This document shows positions 52,705-63,679 of a DNA stretch of 64,000 nt, piece after piece. This DNA is from Pseudomonas paeninsulae. Lineage in GTDB: Bacteria > Pseudomonadota > Gammaproteobacteria > Pseudomonadales > Pseudomonadaceae. The notes beneath the pieces are model-generated. The model did not search any database. It was not told the origin of the DNA and worked only from the letters and a program-made list of their open reading frames with translations. The position numbers and the translations under genes are program-made. The stretch is from the NCBI RefSeq assembly GCF_035621475.1, contig NZ_CP141799.1:2096501-2160500 (forward strand). The letters are read 5' to 3'. Within the stretch, counting starts at the first letter, position 1; each line of letters opens with the position of its first letter.

Positions 52705-52815
52705 GCCGGTTATTGATGGGTTTTGCAGGCTGCAGGTGCAGGGTGCTGGCGATTGTGTAGCCTGCTAATGTGACCGCGGCGGATGGCCTGTCATCCAACT
52801 GTCAGATTGTTGCGC

Positions 52816-52843
52816 TTGACTCTGCTGGGCGCGAATTTATACG
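52816..52843 (+). promoter_or_regulatory. Probable fabD promoter
   Basis: TTGACT (52816-52821) and TATACG (52838-52843) with a 16-nt spacer lie in the 166-nt gap between plsX and fabD. Confidence 0.45.
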
Positions 52844-52870
52844 ACGATAAGACCATAGAGGCTCGTTTAC

Positions 52871-53806
52871 ATGTCTGCATCCCTCGCATTCGTCTTTCCT
52901 GGGCAAGGCTCGCAGTCGCTGGCAATGTTGGCTGGGCATGGCTCACAGCAAATTGTTATCGATACTTTTGCCGAAGCCTCCGAAGTACTCGGCTACGACC
53001 TTTGGGTCTTGACCCAGCAGGGGCCGGAAGAGCAACTCAATCAAACCGATAAAACTCAGCCAGCTATCCTTGCGGCATCCACTGCCTTGTGGCGCCTGTG
53101 GCGCGCTGAGGGTGGTTTGCAGCCGGCTTTCGTGGCCGGCCATAGCCTGGGTGAATACTCTGCACTGGTTGCTGCAGGCAGTCTGGGTTTCGCTGAAGCC
53201 GTGAAGCTGGTTGAACTGCGTGGTCAACTGATGCAGCAGGCTGTGCCCGCTGGTCAGGGCGGTATGGCGGCAATCCTCGGGCTGGACGATGCCGATGTAC
53301 TGGCTGCCTGCAGCGACGCGGCGCAAGGTGAGGTGGTTAGCGCAGTGAACTTCAATGCGCCTGGCCAGGTAGTGATCGCAGGTTCTGCAGCTGCCGTGGC
53401 ACGCGCCGTCGAGGCGTGTAAGGCGCGTGGTGCCAAACGTGCAATGCCGCTGCCGGTTAGCGTGCCGTCGCATTGTGCGCTGATGCGCCCGGCTGCTGAG
53501 CACTTCGCTGAGGCGGTTGCAGCGGTTGTCTGGCAATCTCCGCAGATTCCGTTGGTTCAGAATGTCAGTGCCCGCGTGGTCGCAGACCTTGATACTCTCA
53601 AGGCCGATTTGCTGGCGCAGCTGTATAGTCCGGTGCGCTGGGTTGAATCAATAGTCTGTATGGCTGAACAAGGCGTGGCTGATCTGCTCGAGTGCGGTCC
53701 AGGCAGGGTGCTGTCGGGGCTGAACAAGCGCTGCGTCAAAGGAATCAATACGTATAGTCTGGACACTCCAGACGCCTTTGCCGCCGCGCGTGCGGCCTTG
53801 GCCTGA
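52871..53806 (+). CDS. fabD: Malonyl-CoA-ACP transacylase FabD
   Basis: A 311-residue enzyme that loads malonate onto ACP. FVFPGQGSQSLAML is the conserved start, the nucleophile is S92 in AGHSLGEYSAL, and PVSVPSHCALM holds the catalytic His. GAGG lies upstream of the ATG. It opens the fabD-fabG-acpP-fabF cluster of fatty acid elongation. Confidence 0.97.
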   Translation: MSASLAFVFPGQGSQSLAMLAGHGSQQIVIDTFAEASEVLGYDLWVLTQQGPEEQLNQTDKTQPAILAASTALWRLWRAEGGLQPAFVAGHSLGEYSALVAAGSLGFAEAVKLVELRGQLMQQAVPAGQGGMAAILGLDDADVLAACSDAAQGEVVSAVNFNAPGQVVIAGSAAAVARAVEACKARGAKRAMPLPVSVPSHCALMRPAAEHFAEAVAAVVWQSPQIPLVQNVSARVVADLDTLKADLLAQLYSPVRWVESIVCMAEQGVADLLECGPGRVLSGLNKRCVKGINTYSLDTPDAFAAARAALA

Positions 53807-53822
53807 ATTAAGAGAGGTTTTT

Positions 53823-54566
53823 ATGAGCCTGCAAGGTAAGGTTGCATTGGTCACTGGCGCGAGTCGCGGCATTGGTCAAGCCATTGCGCTGGAATTGGGG
53901 CGGCAGGGCGCCATTGTGATCGGGACGGCGACTTCGCCGTCTGGCGCCGAGCGGATTGCCGAGTACCTGAAAGAACATGGCATCGAAGGGGCTGGTCTGG
54001 TGCTTGATGTCAGTAGCGACGAATCGGTTGCCACGACTCTGCAACACATTCAGCAACACCTTGGTCAGCCGTTGATCCTGGTCAACAACGCAGGTATCAC
54101 CCGGGATAACCTGATGCTGCGCATGAAAGATGATGAGTGGTTCGATGTCATCAATACCAACCTGAACAGCCTGTATAGGTTGTCCAAGGCGGTGCTGCGC
54201 GGTATGACCAAGGCGCGCTTCGGGCGCATCATCAATATCGGTTCGGTTGTCGGCGCCATGGGCAATGCTGGGCAAGTGAACTATGCTGCGTCCAAGGCCG
54301 GGGTGGAAGGTTTCGGTCGGGCGCTGGCGCGTGAAGTCGGCTCGCGGTCGATCACTGTAAATGCTGTGGCGCCTGGTTTTATTGATACTGATATGACCCG
54401 CGAACTACCGGAAGCACAGCGTGACGCGTTGCTGGCACAGATTCCGCTGGGTCGTTTGGGGCAGGCCGAAGAGATCGCGAAAGTAGTCGCTTTCCTCGCT
54501 TCCGATGGCGCAGCCTACGTCACAGGAGCTACTATCCCTGTGAACGGCGGAATGTACATGAGCTGA
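53823..54566 (+). CDS. fabG: 3-oxoacyl-ACP reductase FabG
   Basis: A 247-residue short-chain dehydrogenase. The NADP-binding TGASRGIG motif is near the N-terminus and the active site has Y154 and K158 in NYAASKAG, with the catalytic Ser in NIGSVVG. It reduces 3-oxoacyl-ACP in each elongation cycle. The ATG at 53823 follows AGAGAGG, 16 nt after fabD. Confidence 0.97.
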   Translation: MSLQGKVALVTGASRGIGQAIALELGRQGAIVIGTATSPSGAERIAEYLKEHGIEGAGLVLDVSSDESVATTLQHIQQHLGQPLILVNNAGITRDNLMLRMKDDEWFDVINTNLNSLYRLSKAVLRGMTKARFGRIINIGSVVGAMGNAGQVNYAASKAGVEGFGRALAREVGSRSITVNAVAPGFIDTDMTRELPEAQRDALLAQIPLGRLGQAEEIAKVVAFLASDGAAYVTGATIPVNGGMYMS

Positions 54567-54681
54567 ATGTGACTGCGGTCTTCAGAAAACTGTCATAAAT
54601 GCTGTCTAAAATCCGTTATTAAAGCTGCAATCGGTTTATAGGTGGATCGTTGAAGTGTTCTGGGGCAATCTCGCATTCTGC

Positions 54682-54709
54682 TTGAAAAGCTAAAAACCCT
54701 TTATATACA
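54682..54709 (+). promoter_or_regulatory. Probable acpP promoter
   Basis: TTGAAA (54682-54687) and TATACA (54704-54709) with a 16-nt spacer lie 54 nt before acpP. A separate promoter is expected because ACP is needed in far larger amounts than its neighbours. Confidence 0.55.
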
Positions 54710-54762
54710 CTTGGCCGCGGACCAGCTGCCTGGATTTTTCCAATTAGGAGTGAAAATACGGT

Positions 54763-54999
54763 ATGAGCACCATCGAAGAACGCGTCAAGAAAATCGTTGC
54801 CGAGCAACTTGGCGTCAAAGAAGACGAAGTAACCAACAGCGCTTCCTTCGTTGAAGACCTGGGTGCCGACTCCCTTGATACTGTTGAGCTGGTAATGGCT
54901 CTCGAAGAAGAATTCGAAACTGAAATCCCGGATGAGCAAGCTGAGAAGATCACCTCCGTTCAGGAAGCCATCGATTACGTGACTGCGCACGCGCAATAA
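54763..54999 (+). CDS. acpP: Acyl carrier protein
   Basis: A 78-residue acidic ACP with the 4'-phosphopantetheine attachment serine S37 in [13 protein letters not shown]. Length and the four-helix pattern are standard. AGGAG lies upstream of the ATG, and a terminator follows at 55024. It carries growing acyl chains for FabD/FabG/FabF encoded around it. Confidence 0.98.
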   Translation: MSTIEERVKKIVAEQLGVKEDEVTNSASFVEDLGADSLDTVELVMALEEEFETEIPDEQAEKITSVQEAIDYVTAHAQ

Positions 55000-55023
55000 G
55001 CTGATCGTCGGTTCCCGACCAGG

Positions 55024-55059
55024 AAAAGCCGCACAGCCCTTATCGGGCGTGCGGTTTTT
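55024..55059 (+). terminator. Terminator after acpP
   Basis: Stem AAAAGCCGCAC plus GCCC pairing with GGGC and GTGCGGTTTTT (one bulged A), loop TTATC, T-rich 3' arm. Confidence 0.85.
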
Positions 55060-55291
55060 CTTTGACGGGGTGTTGATCGTGGCTATGCGGTTTACACCTC
55101 AAGCATTGTAGTGAGGTCTGTCTCGCCCGCTATATTCCAGGCCGACTCACATGCTGGGCTTGGCCTGCGGGTAAGTCTTTGGCTGTTGCTGCGCCGCGCG
55201 GTGTAGCGTCTTGCCTGTTCTTCGCTCGTTACCCGCTATCAGCGGTAAGGGCGTGGGTAGGTGTTGAATAACCGAAAAAGAGGAGATTGCT

Positions 55292-56536
55292 GTGTCGCGT
55301 AGACGCGTCGTGGTTACCGGTATGGGCATGCTGTCGCCGCTGGGTAACGATGTGGCGAGCAGCTGGCAGGGTATTTTGGCCGGACGCAGTGGCATCGCCC
55401 CCATCGAACACATGGATCTTTCCGCTTACACCACCCGTTTTGGTGGTTCGGTCAAAGGGTTCAATGTCGAGGAGTATTTGTCTGCCAAAGAGGCGCGCAA
55501 GCTCGATCTATTTATTCAGTATGGCCTAGCCGCGAGCTTTCAGGCTGTGCGCGATTCCGGGCTGGAAGTGACCGACGCCAACCGTGAGCGTATCGGTGTG
55601 GCACTGGGTTCGGGTATTGGCGGCCTGACCAATATCGAGAACAACTGCAAATTGTTGCATGAGTTGGGCCCGCGGCGTATTTCGCCGTTTTTTGTCCCGG
55701 GCTCGATCATCAACATGATTTCCGGTTTCCTGTCGATCCATCTGGGGTTGCAGGGGCCGAATTATGCGATCGCCACGGCCTGTACCACGGGTACCCATTG
55801 CATCGGTATGGCCGCGCGCAATATTGCCTATGGCGAAGCCGACGTGATGGTCGCCGGTGGCGCCGAGATGGCGGCGTGTGGTTTGGGTATTGGTGGTTTT
55901 GCTGCGGCGCGGGCACTGTCCACGCGCAACGACGACCCAGCCAGCGCCAGTCGTCCGTGGGATAAGGATCGCGACGGCTTCGTGTTGTCGGATGGTGCCG
56001 GTGCACTGGTTCTGGAAGAGTTGGAGCATGCCAAGGCGCGAGGCGCGACCATCTATGCAGAATTGATCGGCTTCGGCATGAGCGGCGATGCCTATCACAT
56101 GACTTCACCACCGGAAGATGGTGCCGGTGCCGCGCGCTGCATTGCTAATGCCATGCGCGACGCCGGGTTGAATACCGATCAGGTGCAGTACATCAACGCC
56201 CACGGCACCTCGACCTCTGCGGGAGACAAAGCTGAGGTCGCGGCGATCAAGTCGGTATTTGGCGAAAATGCCTATCGGCTTGCCGTCAGCTCGACCAAGT
56301 CGATGACCGGTCACCTGCTGGGCGCGGCTGGCGCGGTCGAGGCAATCTTCAGTATCTTGGCAATTCGTGAGCAGGTGGCGCCACCAACCATCAACCTGGA
56401 CGAACCTAGTGAGGGCTGTGACCTCGACTTCGTTGCGCACCAGGCCAAAGCCATGCCGATCGATGTAGTACTGTCCAATTCCTTCGGTTTTGGCGGTACC
56501 AACGGCTCGCTGGTGTTCCGCCGGTACGTCGGTTGA
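55292..56536 (+). CDS. fabF: 3-oxoacyl-ACP synthase II FabF
   Basis: A 414-residue condensing enzyme. The catalytic triad is C164 in [10 protein letters not shown]304 in [11 protein letters not shown] and H341 in [12 protein letters not shown]. It extends acyl-ACP with malonyl-ACP. The GTG at 55292 follows AGAGGAG. A 292-nt gap after acpP holds the acpP terminator and a small inverted repeat near 55228-55248. Its stop overlaps the pabC start by one base. Confidence 0.97.
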   Translation: MSRRRVVVTGMGMLSPLGNDVASSWQGILAGRSGIAPIEHMDLSAYTTRFGGSVKGFNVEEYLSAKEARKLDLFIQYGLAASFQAVRDSGLEVTDANRERIGVALGSGIGGLTNIENNCKLLHELGPRRISPFFVPGSIINMISGFLSIHLGLQGPNYAIATACTTGTHCIGMAARNIAYGEADVMVAGGAEMAACGLGIGGFAAARALSTRNDDPASASRPWDKDRDGFVLSDGAGALVLEELEHAKARGATIYAELIGFGMSGDAYHMTSPPEDGAGAARCIANAMRDAGLNTDQVQYINAHGTSTSAGDKAEVAAIKSVFGENAYRLAVSSTKSMTGHLLGAAGAVEAIFSILAIREQVAPPTINLDEPSEGCDLDFVAHQAKAMPIDVVLSNSFGFGGTNGSLVFRRYVG

Positions 56537-57351
56537 TGCCGAGCTGGATCGACGGTCAGCCGATGGAGTTGTTCTCCGTCAAGGATCGTGGTCTGGCCTA
56601 CGGCGATGGGCTGTTCGAGACCATCGCCGTCAGTGGCGGCCGTCCCGCATTGCTGGATCGGCACCTGGCGCGGCTTGGCGAAGGTTGTGCACGCTTGCTG
56701 ATCGATCTCGATCTGGCGCTGGTGCGTGTAGAACTGCTGGCGTTCAGTCGTGAGCTGGCTGATGGCGTAGTCAAGTTGATCGTGACCCGCGGTGATGGTT
56801 TGCGCGGTTACGCGCCGCCACAGCCTGCGTTGCCGCGAAGGATTCTGCAGGCCAGCGCCAAACCAGCTTATCCAGTCTGCAACGCAGCGCTGGGGGTGCG
56901 TTTGTTTCCCTGCGTTACGCGGCTGGCCGAGCAACCTCGCTTGGCCGGGATAAAGCATTTGAATCGACTCGAGCAGGTGCTGGCGCGTGCCGAGTGGCAG
57001 GACGCCGAGCATGCCGAAGGCTTGATGCTGGATATCTCCGGGCGGGTAATTGAGGGCGTCTACAGCAATTTGTTTCTATTGAAGGATGGCGTCTTGCTCA
57101 CGCCCGATCTTTCGCGTTGTGGTGTGGCCGGGGTGATGCGCGCCGAACTGCTGGCACAGGCAGAGGGCCAAGGTTTGCACTGCCATGTGGGCGACATCGG
57201 TCTTGATTCGTTGCTAGAGGCAGATGAGGTCTTTCTCTGCAACAGTCTCTATGGCATCTGGCCTGTTCGTGCACTGCAACGGCATGAGTGGCCGGCTGGC
57301 CCGCTGACCCGTAAACTGCAGGTCATAGCCCGCGATCTACTGGACAGTTGA
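56536..57351 (+). CDS. pabC: Aminodeoxychorismate lyase PabC
   Basis: A 271-residue PLP enzyme of fold type IV that makes 4-aminobenzoate for folate. The PLP lysine is K140 in GIKHLNRLEQVLAR. MLDISGRVIEGVYSNLFL is the family motif. The ATG at 56536 overlaps the fabF stop. The fabF-pabC-mltG-tmk-holB order is conserved in gammaproteobacteria. Confidence 0.95.
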   Translation: MPSWIDGQPMELFSVKDRGLAYGDGLFETIAVSGGRPALLDRHLARLGEGCARLLIDLDLALVRVELLAFSRELADGVVKLIVTRGDGLRGYAPPQPALPRRILQASAKPAYPVCNAALGVRLFPCVTRLAEQPRLAGIKHLNRLEQVLARAEWQDAEHAEGLMLDISGRVIEGVYSNLFLLKDGVLLTPDLSRCGVAGVMRAELLAQAEGQGLHCHVGDIGLDSLLEADEVFLCNSLYGIWPVRALQRHEWPAGPLTRKLQVIARDLLDS

Positions 57352-57354
57352 TTA

Positions 57355-60029
<2,675 letters not shown>

Positions 60030-60065
60030 AATCGGCCATCACGTAATGAAAACCAGGAACGCCGC

Positions 60066-60422
60066 ATGAGCATGCCACCTAATTTGGGCCCGCGTAACGG
60101 AATCCTGTCGCTGACGATCAAAGACAAATCCGTGCTCTATGCCGCTTACATGCCCTTTATCAAGAATGGCGGGCTGTTTATCCCGACCAACAAGAGCTAC
60201 AAGCTTGGCGATGAAGTATTCATGTTGCTCAACCTGATGGATGAGCCGGAAAAGATCCCCGTCGCCGGTAAGGTGGTGTGGATCACTCCTAAGGGCGCGC
60301 AGGGTAACCGTGCAGCGGGTGTCGGTGTGCAGTTCAATGACGGTGACAACACCGCACGGAACAAGATCGAGACCTACCTGGCGGGTGCGCTGAAGTCGGA
60401 TCGGCCAACCCATACCATGTAA
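60066..60422 (+). CDS. pilZ: Type IV pilus assembly protein PilZ
   Basis: A 118-residue stand-alone PilZ protein. It starts MSMPPNLGPRNGILSLTIKD and has GGLFIPTNKSYKLGDEVFMLL and RAAGVGVQF. The RxxxR c-di-GMP motif is missing, as in P. aeruginosa PilZ, the founding member, which does not bind c-di-GMP and works in pilus assembly through FimX/PilB-type partners. The place between holB and tatD matches PA2960. Confidence 0.95.
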   Translation: MSMPPNLGPRNGILSLTIKDKSVLYAAYMPFIKNGGLFIPTNKSYKLGDEVFMLLNLMDEPEKIPVAGKVVWITPKGAQGNRAAGVGVQFNDGDNTARNKIETYLAGALKSDRPTHTM

Positions 60423-60528
60423 CTGCAGGCGCAAGTCCCAGCTCCAAGCCACAAGTAAGCTGCTGTGCTTCGGGCTTTCTGGTGGGTGCGGCGCGTGCTT
60501 TGCAGCTTTTCGCTTGAGACTGCCCCCG

Positions 60529-61311
60529 ATGCTTATCGATTCCCACTGTCACCTCGATCGTCTCGATCTGACCGCCCATGACGGCTCCCTCGATGCTGCG
60601 CTGGATGCGGCGCGGGCGCGCGGCGTTGGTCATTTTCTCTGCATCGGTGTCAGTGCCGACAATGCCGCGGCGGTCAAAAACCTGGCCGAGCGCTATGCCG
60701 ATGTCGATTGCTCGGTCGGGGTTCATCCTCTGGATCTCGATCCGGGCGCCGCGCCAGTTCTGGACTGGCTGCTGGCCGAACTGAACCACCCTCGGGTGGT
60801 GGCCATCGGTGAAACCGGGCTGGATTACCATTACGAACCGCAAGCGGCAGAGTTGCAGCAGCAGGCCTTCCGCCTGCACCTGCAGGCCGCCCAGGTCACC
60901 GGTAAGCCGGTGATCGTGCATACCCGGGAAGCGCGTGCCGATACCCTGGCCTTGCTACGCGAGGCCGCCTTACCGCAGGCCGGGGTGTTGCACTGTTTCA
61001 CCGAAGATTGGGCGATGGCCAAGGCCGCGCTGGATCTCGGTTTCTATATTTCCCTATCTGGTATCGTCACCTTCCGTAATGCCGAGGCGCTGCGCGAAGT
61101 CGCCCGTCAGGTGCCGGCAGATCGCTTGCTGGTGGAAACCGACTCGCCCTACCTGGCGCCAGTGCCGCACCGCGGCAAACCAAATTTGCCGGAATACGTA
61201 AGAGACGTGGCCGAGTATCTGGCGTTGTTGCGGGGCGTGAGTTTCGAGCAGTTGGCCGATCAGACCAGCGCCAACTTCAAGCGACTATTCCCATTGGCGC
61301 GGGTTGCCTGA
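60529..61311 (+). CDS. tatD: TatD-family metal-dependent hydrolase
   Basis: A 260-residue TIM-barrel hydrolase of the YcfH/TatD type. MLIDSHCHLDRLDL supplies the first metal ligands; GETGLDYHYEP, VIVHTREA, HCFTEDW and ETDSPYLAPVPHRGKPN complete the site. Homologues are 3'-5' DNA exonucleases; the role here is not specified. The ATG at 60529 starts at the conserved residues. The 106-nt gap after pilZ is otherwise featureless. Confidence 0.93.
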   Translation: MLIDSHCHLDRLDLTAHDGSLDAALDAARARGVGHFLCIGVSADNAAAVKNLAERYADVDCSVGVHPLDLDPGAAPVLDWLLAELNHPRVVAIGETGLDYHYEPQAAELQQQAFRLHLQAAQVTGKPVIVHTREARADTLALLREAALPQAGVLHCFTEDWAMAKAALDLGFYISLSGIVTFRNAEALREVARQVPADRLLVETDSPYLAPVPHRGKPNLPEYVRDVAEYLALLRGVSFEQLADQTSANFKRLFPLARVA

Positions 61312-61368
61312 GTGTGGTGGGCCGATTGCTAGCAAGCGGAACGCCGTCAGTCTGGTCATCCGCAATCA

Positions 61369-61419
61369 GTAGGGCGCTACTCGCCGAAGGCAGTACGCCG
61401 TGGATAACCGGTGCGGCAC
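61369..61419 (+). repeat. Degenerate direct repeat, copy A
   Basis: Begins GTAGGGCGCTACTCGCCGAA and includes GTGGATAACCGG. About three-quarters identical to copy B at 61484-61533. Such GTAGGG...GTGGATAA units are common between Pseudomonas genes. Confidence 0.5.
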
Positions 61420-61483
61420 ACTCCTAATTGGCAGTTGCTGCGCTCTGTACGGAGTGCCGCCAGTTTGATACACGCCGCGATCC

Positions 61484-61533
61484 GTAGGGACGCAACTCGC
61501 CAAAGGTAGTGTGCGGTGGATAATCGGCGCGAC
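61484..61533 (+). repeat. Degenerate direct repeat, copy B
   Basis: Begins GTAGGGACGCAACTCGCCAA and includes GTGGATAATCGG. It abuts the terminator end of the small RNA candidate. Confidence 0.5.
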
Positions 61534-61651
61534 AAAAAAAACCCGGGTTCTGGGGGGGAATCCGGGCTAAGACCATTAGGAGTAAATCAAGGCACGCGGT
61601 CCACGGTACCTTGCCTGGCGGGACACTTGGGGGGAGATGCCCCACCAGTAC
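61534..61651 (-). ncRNA. rgsA: Probable RgsA (P16)-type small RNA
   Basis: On the minus strand a complete transcription unit without coding potential is visible. A -10-like CCAATACT, similar to RpoS -10 elements, lies at 61665-61658. An 8-bp hairpin follows (CAAGGTAC / GTGCCTTG, 10-nt loop), then an intrinsic terminator (AGCCCGG / CCGGGTT with one G-T pair) and eight T residues ending at 61534. The predicted RNA is about 118 nt. Its position just downstream of tatD matches, from memory, P. aeruginosa rgsA (PA2958.1), a Gac/RpoS-linked RNA of about 120 nt. I see no clear GacA upstream box; instead an inverted repeat AGGCTCATTAGCCT (61684-61697) lies near -40. Confidence 0.65.
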
Positions 61652-61741
61652 TCTTGAGTATTGGCGAAGTTTGCCGAACGTCCAGGCTCATTAGCCTCAT
61701 TTTTTAAACAGATTTGGAATACCTGGCCGGCTTCTGAGTCC

Positions 61742-62875
61742 TCATCCTGTCGCCAACTGCTGCAGCAGGCTCAAGGTTTCCTCTATTACCCGTGCCTCGC
61801 TGTAAAAATGTGGGGACAGGCGGATGCCGGCGCCACGTTGTGCACAAATCACCTGTTCGGACCTGAGTTGCTGGAAAAGTGACTGATTATCCCAGCCGGC
61901 GAGGCTGAAGGTGACAATACCGGCGCGCCGAGTCGGGTCAATCGGGCTATGCAGCGTGGCGCCGGGGAGAGTGGCTAGGCCGTCGAGCAGCCACTGCACG
62001 CGCTCCTGCACGGCCTTGCCGACCTCGACCATGCCGACTTCCTCAAGCAGCGACAGGCTGGCTTCCAGTGCCATGGCCCCGAGCATATTCGGGCTGCCAC
62101 ATTCAAAGCGCCTGGCCGAGTGCGCGGGTTGCCAATCCTGGCGCAGGTAGTCACCGTGGTGTTCAAGCATATGCCAGCCGTATTCATGCAATTCAAGCTG
62201 GGCGCGCAGGTCGCTGCGACAATAGAACGCGCCCAACCCTTCCGGGCCGAGTAGCCATTTATGCCCATCGGCCATGGCGAAGGCGCACTGGCAAGCCTGG
62301 ACATCGAAGGGCAGGGCGCCGAGCTGCTGGATCGCGTCGACGCAGAACAACACGCCGCGTTGCTGACAGCCATGGCCGATGCGCTGCAGGTCCAGGCGCA
62401 GGCCGCTGGCGTATTGCACAGCGCTGATCGACAACAGCCGGGTGCGCGGGCCGCAGGCGTTGAGCAGCTTGGTTTCCGGGTCGCCGCTATGCAGGTCGAC
62501 CTTGATTACTTCGACTCCTTGCGGCTTGAGCGCCTCCCAGACCACCCGGTTGGAGGGGAACTCCTCGTTGCTGATCACCACCTGGTCGCCCGCATGCCAG
62601 TCCAGGCCGAACGCCACGAAGGACAGCGCCTGCGAGGTACTTTTGACCAGTGCGATATCGTCACTGCAGGGGGCATTGAGCAAGCGGGTCAGGCGTTCAC
62701 GCAGGCGGCGTTCGACCAGCAGCCAATCTGCGTAGTCGCGGGCGCCAACCTGAGCGTTCTGTTCGGCAAACCGCCTGACCGCCAGCACTGCACGCCGTGG
62801 CCAGGGCGCGACTGCGGCGTGGTTCAGGTAACGGAGACCGGGAAGTTGCGGAAACTCGTCATGAATGCCGTACAT
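61742..62875 (-). CDS. Class V aminotransferase (cysteine desulfurase-like)
   Basis: A 377-residue PLP enzyme of the class V aminotransferase/IscS superfamily. The PLP lysine is K206 in MADGHKWLLGPEG, with CVDAIQQLGALPFDV as the preceding aspartate motif and SAVQYASGLRLDL. It has no conserved catalytic cysteine loop of true IscS, so it is more like the isopenicillin-epimerase/kynureninase-like branch; substrate unknown. It is divergent from the TetR gene and ends 90 nt from the small RNA. Confidence 0.88.
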   Translation of the reverse strand: MYGIHDEFPQLPGLRYLNHAAVAPWPRRAVLAVRRFAEQNAQVGARDYADWLLVERRLRERLTRLLNAPCSDDIALVKSTSQALSFVAFGLDWHAGDQVVISNEEFPSNRVVWEALKPQGVEVIKVDLHSGDPETKLLNACGPRTRLLSISAVQYASGLRLDLQRIGHGCQQRGVLFCVDAIQQLGALPFDVQACQCAFAMADGHKWLLGPEGLGAFYCRSDLRAQLELHEYGWHMLEHHGDYLRQDWQPAHSARRFECGSPNMLGAMALEASLSLLEEVGMVEVGKAVQERVQWLLDGLATLPGATLHSPIDPTRRAGIVTFSLAGWDNQSLFQQLRSEQVICAQRGAGIRLSPHFYSEARVIEETLSLLQQLATG

Positions 62876-62951
62876 GGTCGGATGATCCGTGCAATTTTGC
62901 GTTAGTTAGGCATAATACTCGGCTTCGATTTTCGACCTCTTAGTCCTTCTT

Positions 62952-63590
62952 ATGCAGAATGAACCCCGTAAGGTCCGTGAGTTTCGCCGCCGCGAACAGG
63001 AAATTCTCGACACCGCGCTGAAACTGTTCCTTGAACAGGGTGAAGACAGCGTTACTGTCGAGATGATCGCTGACGCCGTCGGTATCGGCAAAGGCACCAT
63101 CTACAAACACTTCAAGTCCAAGGCGGAGATCTACCTGCGCTTGATGCTCGACTACGAGCGCGACTTGAACGAGTTGCTGCATTCGGCCGACATCGACCGT
63201 GATAAGGAAGCACTGTCACGCGCCTACTTCGAGTTCCGCATGCGTGATCCGCAACGCTACCGCTTGTTCGACCGCCTGGAAGAGAAGGTGGTCAAGAGTA
63301 ATCAGGTGCCGGAACTGGTTGAGCAGTTGCACAAGATCCGCGCCTCCAACTTTGAACGTCTGACTCAGCTGATCAAGGACCGTATCGCCGAAGGCAAGTT
63401 GGAAGACGTGCCGCCGTATTTCCATTATTGCGCGGCTTGGGCGTTAGTGCATGGCGCCGTGGCGCTCTACCACTCGCCGTTCTGGAGCAATGTGCTGGAA
63501 GATCAGGAGGGGTTCTTCCAGTTCCTCATGGATATCGGTGTGCGCATGGGCAACAAGCGCAAGCGTGACCCCGAGACTCCGACTAGTTGA
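62952..63590 (+). CDS. TetR-family transcriptional regulator
   Basis: A 212-residue TetR protein. The N-terminal helix-turn-helix (about 10-57) has ILDTALKLFLEQG and VTVEMIADAVGIGKGTIYKHFKSKAEIY. The ligand domain is helical with an aromatic-rich WALVHGAVALYHSPFW near the C-terminus. Position matches P. aeruginosa PA2957, a regulator of the VqsM/atypical type in that species, but the target and ligand are unknown here. Divergent from the aminotransferase, which is a natural candidate target. Confidence 0.9.
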   Translation: MQNEPRKVREFRRREQEILDTALKLFLEQGEDSVTVEMIADAVGIGKGTIYKHFKSKAEIYLRLMLDYERDLNELLHSADIDRDKEALSRAYFEFRMRDPQRYRLFDRLEEKVVKSNQVPELVEQLHKIRASNFERLTQLIKDRIAEGKLEDVPPYFHYCAAWALVHGAVALYHSPFWSNVLEDQEGFFQFLMDIGVRMGNKRKRDPETPTS

Positions 63591-63679
63591 CGCTATTCGT
63601 TCGGTTGATAGCGCATACAGTGCATGTGCCATAGCGGGTTGCGGCGATATACTCCGAGTAATGTTAACCGGAGTCCTCC

